From assembly GCA_913041025.1 (NCBI GenBank), contig CAJWGQ010000182.1, forward strand, positions 1 through 5,584: a stretch of 5,584 bases of DNA. The letters run 5' to 3'. Made by a program: the position numbers and the translations under genes. The DNA comes from an uncultured Gammaproteobacteria bacterium. Lineage in GTDB: Bacteria > Pseudomonadota > Gammaproteobacteria > Pseudomonadales > Azotimanducaceae_A. Positions within the stretch are counted from its first letter, which is position 1. The number at the start of each line of letters is the position of its first letter. The notes beneath the pieces were generated by a model. It was given only the letters and a program-made list of their open reading frames with translations, was not told where the DNA came from and searched no databases. This document shows positions 5,365 through 5,584 of the stretch, piece after piece.

Positions 5365-5584
5365 GTGAGGCCACTAGTGCATCAAACCATCTTAATAATC
5401 TGGCTACTATTTGGCCTAGCCGGGTGTTCGACCCAAACGGTGAGGGTCGTCGATATGACGCCGCCTAAACAGCTGGCACAGAGCTTGCCAGAGGACCAGC
5501 TCCTCGACGTCGGTATCTCCACTTTCAAAGACAACATTCCCGAAGATTATGATGAGCGGATAGCGCAGATCATCAGTCCAGAAA
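5365..5584 (+). CDS. Lipoprotein of unknown function, C-terminus cut by window edge
   Basis: Seventy-three residues are visible. The start MRPLVHQ is followed by a hydrophobic segment TILIIWLLFG and a canonical lipobox LAGC (residues 18-21), with Ser at +2 predicting outer-membrane sorting. The mature part begins STQTVRVVDMTPP and continues with LPEDQLLDVGISTFKDNIPE, which resembles the opening of a conserved gammaproteobacterial lipoprotein family, but I cannot name it with confidence from this fragment. The frame stays open to the right edge. GTG 5365 is chosen because GAGG lies 7 bases upstream. The gene begins 3 bases after the stop of the Ser/Pro-rich gene, so the two are very probably co-translated and their products may act together at the outer membrane (inference). 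Confidence 0.85.
   Translation, partial: MRPLVHQTILIIWLLFGLAGCSTQTVRVVDMTPPKQLAQSLPEDQLLDVGISTFKDNIPEDYDERIAQIISPE

Overview
The window looks like chromosomal DNA of a gammaproteobacterium. The main evidence is an EF-P hydroxylase (EpmC) gene, whose family is largely confined to that class, together with a TusA-type sulfurtransferase and diderm-type lipoproteins. Base composition is moderate, close to half G+C by eye. Nothing suggests phage, plasmid, transposon or CRISPR content, and I see no tRNA or rRNA gene. Genus cannot be fixed from the sequence; a marine Pseudomonadales-like lineage is a guess.

Left half, minus strand (2832 down to 1): a compact run of five genes in one direction, with gaps of 6, 1, 13 and 9 bases. 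In order of transcription they are tusA, a gamma-glutamylcyclotransferase-fold protein, epmC, an FAD-dependent oxidoreductase of the L-2-hydroxyglutarate oxidase type, and an ATP-NAD kinase family protein that runs off the left edge. This is almost certainly one operon. TusA (sulfur for tRNA wobble-uridine thiolation) and EpmC (final modification of elongation factor P) both tune decoding. The other three are redox or small-molecule enzymes whose substrates cannot be read from the sequence.

Centre (2833 to about 2971): a short divergent control region. It holds a plausible promoter for the minus-strand operon, a 14-base inverted repeat, and a perfect TTGACA hexamer pointing to the right.

Right half, plus strand (about 2972 to 5584): three envelope genes. 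The first encodes a TPR-like protein with a TonB-C-terminal-type domain. Its signal peptide lies upstream of the first standard start codon, so translation probably begins at a non-canonical codon. The second encodes a probable lipoprotein with a long Ser/Pro linker and a charged C-terminal helix. The third, cut by the right edge, encodes a clear lipoprotein with an LAGC lipobox. A perfect 9-bp hairpin spans the stop codon of the first gene, and a second palindrome follows before the second gene. All three products appear to be exported. I read them as a candidate periplasmic/outer-membrane module of unknown function, and as the part of the window most likely to hold undescribed biology.
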